Assembly: GCA_027972325.1 (NCBI GenBank)
Contig: JAPMOS010000060.1
Coordinates: 109,501-173,500, forward strand
Direction: 5' to 3'
Length of the DNA stretch: 64,000 nucleotides
From: Paratrimastix pyriformis
Lineage: Eukaryota; Preaxostyla; Paratrimastigidae
Shown here: positions 59,001 through 64,000 of the stretch, piece after piece
Layout: every line of letters begins with the position of its first letter
How positions within the stretch are numbered: the stretch's first letter is position 1
Notes under the pieces: model-generated
The model's database searches: none
Told to the model about the DNA's origin: nothing
The model's input: only the letters and a program-made list of their open reading frames with translations
Translations under genes and position numbers: made by a program

Positions 59001-62000
59001 GCAGGCGGGCAGGCGGGCAGGCGGGCAGGCGGGCAGGCGGGCAGGCGGGCAGGCGGGCAGGCGGGCAGGCGGGCAGGCGGGCGGGGCGGACTTCTTGAGG
59101 GCGTTGATGTCGTCCATGCGGGAGACCAGGTTGCTGGGCATCTCGAGCGTGTGCAGGGCGGCCAGCCCCTTGAGGCACTCGATCCGCCGGATCTGGTTGA
59201 AGCCCAGGTCCAGGTACTGCGCCCCCGCAACGCCCCCACCCGAACATCGTGAGCGCCGATACACCAATGTCTGGCGCCCAATACGCCAATGTCTGTCTGA
59301 TGCCCGATATGCCGATAGCCGATAATGCCGATATGCCGATATGCCGATATGCCGATATGCCGATATGCCGATATGCCGATATGCCGATATGCCGATATGC
59401 CGATATGCCGATATGCCGATATGCCGATATGCCGATATGCCGATAATGCCGATATGTCCATGTCCAGGGCGCGTCCATCGGGCCGAGGGCGGGGCCGAGG
59501 GCGGGGCTGGGGCGGGGCCGAGGGCGGGAGGCTGGGGATCTGAGGGCTGGGCCGAGGGCGGGCTGGGGGCGGGGCCGAGGGCGGGGCCGAGGGGAGGGCT
59601 GGGGACCTCGAGGGCGGCCATGTCCTGGAGGCCGTCCATCTTCTGGATGTCGTTGAAGGCCAGCACCAGCACCCGCAGGGCCGGCAGGGCCCCCAGGCCC
59701 TCCATCCGCCGCAGGCCGCGCCCGTGCAGGTTGAGGTACGTCAGCTGGCTCAGCGGGGCGCCCAGGCTCCGGCTCTACCGGCGCCCCGCCACAGGGTGGG
59801 CCAGGACGTGGGAGTGATGATAACGGTGATGACGATGACGACGATGATGACGATGCCGATTGGATGATGATTGGGTGATGATGAGGCGATGGGGCGAGAG
59901 TGAGAGGGATTTGAATTTTGCCGGGGGGGGGGGGGGGGGTCAACGACGAATGGAGGGCCGGGTGGGGGGCGGGACGGACCATGACCAGGTCGGGGGAGGG
60001 AGCATCGGCCGGCTCGGGCTCCGGCCAGCAGGGGCGGCGTCATCAAGGCCGCATCCACCTGGGCCTCCAGGCTGCTGCCCTCGCCCCCGCTCGGGGCCGC
60101 CTGCGCAGCGAAGCGCAGCGCAGCACAACGCAGCACAGCACAACGCAGCACAGCACAGCACAGCACAGCACAGCACAGCACAGCACAGCACAGCACAGCA
60201 CAGCACAGCACAGCACAGCACAGCACAGCACAGCACAGCACAGCACAGCACAGCACAGCACAGCACAGCACAGCACAACGCAGCACAGCACAGCACAGCA
60301 CAGCACAGCACAGCCGCATGCCGGAGGAGCGGCAGACAAGCCGGAACGGGTCAGGGCGATCAGGGTGGGTGACCACGGTGGCCCAGTGCATGCACATCGA
60401 CCGGGGCCTGTGCAGCCGGCCGCCGAGCAGCTGAGCAGCGGGGGACGGAGCAGCCGGGGCGGGGCAGATGCGGGTGCGGACCACCAGGGCGCACTGCTGT
60501 CTGAAGCGTGCCAGGGGCCGCAGCAGGGCGCACGTGTCGGCGAGCTCCGTGTCGCACTGGGGCGCCCCCAGGCCGGCCCCCTCCCAGTCGGGCGGCTGCC
60601 CCGGCTGCGGCCCCGCCTGCTGCGCTCCCCAAGGGCCAACACACACAAGGAGACGTATAGGCGTCCGTACAGGGGTGGCCTGCCGATGGTGGTGGCGGTG
60701 TGTGTGTGCGCGCGGGGGGGGAGATGAGGCGATGCCGTGTGGGCGGCGGACCCTGTCGGCGGTGTAGTCGAACTCGACGAGGTACTCGGGCAGCACCAGA
60801 GCCGGGTCCGCCAGCCGGTACGTGCGCTGCTTGGGGTCCCCGCCCGCCTGCCCCGCCCCACCAGCCCCCAGCCCAGCCCCCAGCCCAGCCAAGGCGGCGG
60901 TGGGCGGGATGCCGATGCCGGTTGGCGGGGGCGGAGAGCCAAGGCCGGTGCGGCGCGCGTGGGTGGCGTGGGTGAGTGCGGACCAGCTCGCTGCCCCTGC
61001 GCGCCTCCCTGTCGAGAAAGGCCTTGCACACCACCAGGCGGCCCCCCGGGATGGGCTGGCTGTTGTGGAAGCCAAGCACCATCGTCGGGTCGGCAAGGCT
61101 CTCTGCCCACCGGCAACATCAGGGCAGGCAGCCCCAATGGATTGGCGGGGCTCAGCCAGGGGGCCGTGGATGGTCGCGGGATGGGGCGCGGGGCAGGGGC
61201 GACCGCAGACCCTGCGGGAGGCCATCGAGGCGCGCCTGCTGGTCAGCCTGCTGGGCCCGCTGGGCCTCGACGTGGCCCCGGACCCGGGCCCCGTCCGCCA
61301 GGTGCACCGAGTTGCACAGCGGCACACCACGCGTTCCCGCGGGCTGCCCGCCACGCCACACCCGGCCGGCCATGGCGACGGTGACGATCCGCCCAGCAGA
61401 ACTCGCGGGCGCGCCCCGAGGGTCAGGGATCGAGGGAGGGAGAGATCGAGGGAGGGAGGGATCGAGGGAGGGGGGGGGGGGGGGGGGGTGGATGGCGGTC
61501 GGGGGCGGCGGGACGGACGGCGCCCTCGTTGGGCCTGAAGCCGTCCTCGACCACCCGCAGCAGCTCGCTGGGGCCCTGGAAGGCGTCCCCGAAGAAGAGG
61601 TACTACCCAGCCCCGCCCGCCCCGGCAGCGGCCCGGAAGTGCGTCGCCGTGAGGGCAATCCGCAGCAAGGCGGGGCATGGGCGCGGAAATGGGGTCTGAG
61701 CGGCAGGGAGCGGGGCAGGGGCGGGGGCAGGGGCAGGGGCAGGGGCTGACCTCGAGGTTCTTCTTGTGGGCGCCCGGGTCGGCCGGGTCGATGTGTGTCC
61801 GCAGGGCCAGCTGCGCCCCCATCGAAAAGCCCGCCCCGGACAACCCGGCCGGCACAGCCCGCCATGCACAACCCGACCGGCACGCCGCCATGCGCAACCA
61901 AACGAACGCAGGCAACATGCGGGACCCCGTGAGGAAGGGGCAGGACGATCGTGGCGACGGCGGCGGGCCTGGAGCTGCGCCGGGTGTGCCTGGTGGGGGC

Positions 62001-64000
62001 GTGGGAGCTGTGCAGGCTGTGCCTGGTGGGGGCGTGGGGCGGGCGGGCGTGTGCGGACGTCGAAGCGGTTCCTGAGGAAGCGGTTGTGGACGCGGGTCAC
62101 CCGGTGCACGGCGATGCCCTCCAGGGGCAGCCCCTCGAAGTCCCCACGGTAGAAGCGCGAGTGCACTGCCCCCAGCCCAGGATGGCACGCCCCGCACGCA
62201 CCCCCATGAGCACAACACGGCCATCGGGGTTCCCCAGCACAACCACCAGGGGGGCGGCGGGGCGGACCGAGGTCGATGCACGAGCCGAACCAGACGTCGG
62301 CCGGCTTGCCGTCCTCCAAGCGGATGTTGCCGCCCGTGTCCAGCTCCACCAGCAGCCGGCTGCGCCCCCCCGGGCACCAGCCACGGCAGGGCCGGCGGAT
62401 GGGAGGCTGGTGAGCGAGGGGAGGAGCCCCATGGCGCGGACTGGCTGTGCCCATTCCCTCCCTCCCCAATCTGGGAAGCTGCTGTGCAAGCGCGTGGGCG
62501 GGGGCGGCGGGCGGACTTGACGTTGCTCTCGGCGATGGCGAGGACGTCGGCCTTGAAGGCGTCGAAGGTGGCCTCGAGGTGGGCCAGCCACTTGCCGCAC
62601 TGCAGCACCAGCGACTGCAGCAGCCGCTGCTTCACCTGCAGGCTGCTCGTCGGCGGCTGCTCCTGCGGGGCAGTCCCGGCACCAGCCCCGGCACCAGCCC
62701 CCAGACGAGAAGGGGTGTGGGGGACACACCGGAGGGGGATGTCGACCAGAGAGGGCGCACAGGATGGGGGGATGACGGACGGGTTGGGGAACGGCGCCAG
62801 GGGGCGCATGCTCGCGCTCGCTGAGGATCTGCTCGACCCCCTTCCGGCACAGCAGCACCTGCCGCAGCGAGGCCTGGATCTCCCCAGCCTTGCGTGCCCC
62901 AACAGGGGAAAAAGGTAAAAAGTGAGCCTTCCGAGGGGATCGAACCCTCGACCTTGTGCTTACGAAGCACACGCTCCGCCACTGAGCTAGGAAGGCCATA
63001 AAAAAAGATATGGTCCCCACCGCACTCTGGCCGGGTCCCATTGCGCACCATCACGGGACGGGGGCGGACCTTTGCGGCCTTGACCTCAGCCCCGCGGCGG
63101 ATGAGGGCGGTCGTGTTGCGCTTGAGGGTCTTGATGCGCATGTTGTAATACCTGCTCCCCCCCCACCGCCACCGCCACCGCCAGCAGCAGGAAAGGGCGA
63201 CCGTCATCCATCCATGATGCTGGGGTCGGGAGCAAGGACTCCGGATGGGCAGGGTCGGGCCGCGTGGGAGGGGTGCAGTGGGTCTGGCGGGGGCCGGTGG
63301 GGTGGGCGGACATCTTCTTCTTGAGGTAGGTCGCCTCGGCCACCTGGCGCACCTCGGTGGTGAGCGGGATGTAGTCCAGGGTGGCCAGCTGGCGCAGGTG
63401 GTACAGCACGTACGTCTGCGGCCCCGCCCGCACCCGCACGCGCCCGCCAAAACCGGAGGGCGGAAGAGGCAGCGTTTGAGCTGGCGCAGGGCGGTCGGTG
63501 GGGAGCGGGTGACCTGGTAGTTGCAGAGGCTGCACACGGGGTTGGAGCCGAAGTGGGGGTCGTAGAGGGCCAGCACCCGCAGGGCCGGCAGCCGCTCGAG
63601 CTTGGGCAGCTCCTTGAAGCAGCCCACCAGGTTGTCCGCCAGGTTGAGATTCTGCGGGGCCCCAGTGAGGTCCCCACCAGGGGAGGGGAGAAGGGCGAGG
63701 GAGGGAGCGAGGGAAGGGCCGGGGGCCCGGGGGCCGAGGCAGCCGCAGGTGGGTGAGCAAAGACAGCCGCCCCGCCCTGCCCCCACCGCGCATCCGGCCC
63801 GAGCTCGCTCTTTGCCGACTCCCCTCCAGGCCCGGGACCGAACGCCGATAGGATGAGGGTTGGCGAGGGGAGGGGCGGGACCTCGAGGTTGCGGAGGGGC
63901 TCGAGCGCGTCGCCCAGGGACTCGATCTTGTTGGCGCAGGCCCAGAGGGTGCGCAGGTTGACGTTGGCCTGGAGCCCTTCCAGCGAGGTCAAACCTGGGG
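53066..64000 (-). CDS. LRRC9: LRRC9-like leucine-rich repeat protein (5' end beyond window)
   Basis: Long ciliary-type leucine-rich repeat protein. The order matches the LRRC9 family: repeats (LTSLEGLQANVNLRTLW, 63990), LYDPHFGSNPVCSLCNYQ (63560), YVLYHLRQLATLDYIPLTT, YYNMRIKTLKRN (63145), a coiled part (EIQASLRQVLLCRKGVEQIL), then the middle domain with FYRGDFEGLPLEGIAVHRVT, VPLCNSVHLADG, GRLVVCKAFLDREA and DPALVLPEYLVEFDYTADR (60800), which looks like a PARP/ART fold. A second repeat block runs from 59750 to about 54400 (LTYLNLHGRGLRRMEGL; LRRLLLADNEISRMEGL; RDRYAGRLTVEILTERVG; YRATVVRRLGQVSMLDERPI). The tail has LTSVNFDNLCGLGPGM (54050) and stops at 53066. Donors are almost all GTCCGC. Many introns are minisatellite arrays. 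The gene start is outside the window. Confidence 0.85.
53505..53595. repeat. 12-nt array (gggacgtggatg)
   Basis: About eight copies ending in a long G run, in an LRRC9 intron. Confidence 0.95.
54895..55055. repeat. gggcatggagggcatgg repeat
   Basis: About nine copies with variable G number, in an LRRC9 intron. Confidence 0.93.
56393..56472. repeat. 18-nt repeat (cccccagatgcccatcac)
   Basis: About four to five perfect copies in an LRRC9 intron. Confidence 0.92.
57112..57268. repeat. 18-nt repeat (gcagcaagatgggggcgg)
   Basis: About eight copies, directly following the minus-strand donor GTCCGCACCC in LRRC9. A related 19-nt gatgcgggtggggcagccg array lies at 57555-57665 in the next intron. Confidence 0.95.
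58793..59082. repeat. Two nested arrays: 16-nt then 8-nt (gcaggcgg)
   Basis: Units of gcaggcgagtgggcgg (about eight) pass into a pure gcaggcgg array (about 20). The minus-strand donor GTCCGCCCCGCCC opens straight into it in LRRC9. Confidence 0.96.
59318..59452. repeat. 8-nt array (gatatgcc)
   Basis: About 16 copies in an LRRC9 intron. It is much less GC-rich than its surroundings. Confidence 0.96.
60115..60313. repeat. 5-nt array (agcac)
   Basis: Over 35 copies with rare aacgc variants, in an LRRC9 intron. Confidence 0.97.
62926..62996 (-). tRNA. tRNA-Thr (anticodon CGU)
   Basis: The minus strand folds into a complete 71-nt cloverleaf: a perfect 7-bp acceptor stem (GCCTTCC with GGAAGGC), D arm GCTC/GAGC, anticodon stem TGTGC/GCACA with loop TTCGTAA (anticodon CGT, reads ACG), 5-nt variable loop and T arm GAGGG-TTCGATC-CCCTC. 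The next base is T (U73), usual for eukaryotic tRNA-Thr. No intron and no encoded CCA. A TTTTT run a few bases downstream would stop RNA polymerase III. The gene sits inside an intron of the LRRC9 gene, on the same strand. Confidence 0.96.

Noticed and set aside
59750-62902. A 1,050-codon open frame on the minus strand
   Set aside because: It runs through the AGCAC array and several introns whose borders are fixed by the LRRC9 family match. It is an open frame by GC bias, not one exon.
1-64000. Transposons, LINEs, SINEs or virus-like elements
   Set aside because: No transposase, reverse transcriptase, integrase or capsid-like frame and no long terminal or inverted repeats were noticed on reading both strands.
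1-64000. U1, U6 or other spliceosomal RNA gene
   Set aside because: I looked for one because of the odd donors but found no recognisable snRNA motif block. Absence by eye is not decisive.

Overview
This window reads as nuclear DNA of a flagellated (ciliated) single-celled eukaryote with a compact, very GC-rich, intron-rich genome. Evidence: split genes rebuilt exon by exon, an alpha-tubulin, ciliary proteins (LRRC9 and FAM227 families), a kinesin-like protein, a spliceosome-associated CWF19L1 protein, cyclin Y, a RabGAP and a nuclear-type tRNA-Thr. No operons or Shine-Dalgarno sites are seen. A free-living anaerobic flagellate of the Preaxostyla/Paratrimastix kind would fit, but that guess rests on general character only and is weak.

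Layout. 134-1362: uncertain minus-strand gene. 1667-2558 (-): aldo/keto reductase. 2776-6367 (-): cathepsin B fused to Frizzled-like cysteine-rich modules and a membrane anchor. 6969-7946 (+): GH25 lysozyme in seven exons. 8148-11618 (-): CWF19L1. 11833-13125 (-): cyclin Y. 13359-19196 (-): divergent kinesin. 19372-21338 (-): divergent alpha-tubulin. 22102-22991 (-): unknown protein. 23177-30617 (+): FAM227-type FWWh protein. 30907-33195 (+): single-exon F-box/leucine-rich protein. 34559-35421 (+): small cysteine-rich membrane protein. 35889-43957 (-): OSCA/TMEM63-type channel. 44174-52657 (-): TBC/EF-hand RabGAP. 53066 to beyond 64000 (-): LRRC9, with a tRNA-Thr(CGU) inside one intron. Most intergenic gaps are about 150-300 bp.

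The main discovery is the splice signal. Nearly every intron that can be fixed by protein continuity starts with GTC, usually GTCCG or GTCTG, not GTAAGT or GTATGT. Three introns start with GCCCGC. GTCTG donors sit in the moderate-GC 5' parts of genes; GTCCG donors sit in the very GC-rich distal parts. Many distal introns are filled with gene-specific minisatellites that begin within a few bases of the donor. This implies a co-adapted U1 snRNA (predicted core CGGAC), which is not visible in the window.

Several genes point to one biology: cilium building (alpha-tubulin, LRRC9, FAM227, kinesin-like protein), membrane traffic and mechanosensing (TBC RabGAP, channel), and phagotrophic digestion (secreted lysozyme, membrane cathepsin). 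All exon models were made by eye from reading frame, splice phase and remembered family features. Three models close exactly in frame over all exons (GH25, alpha-tubulin, cyclin Y), and the cathepsin model closes except for one missing base.
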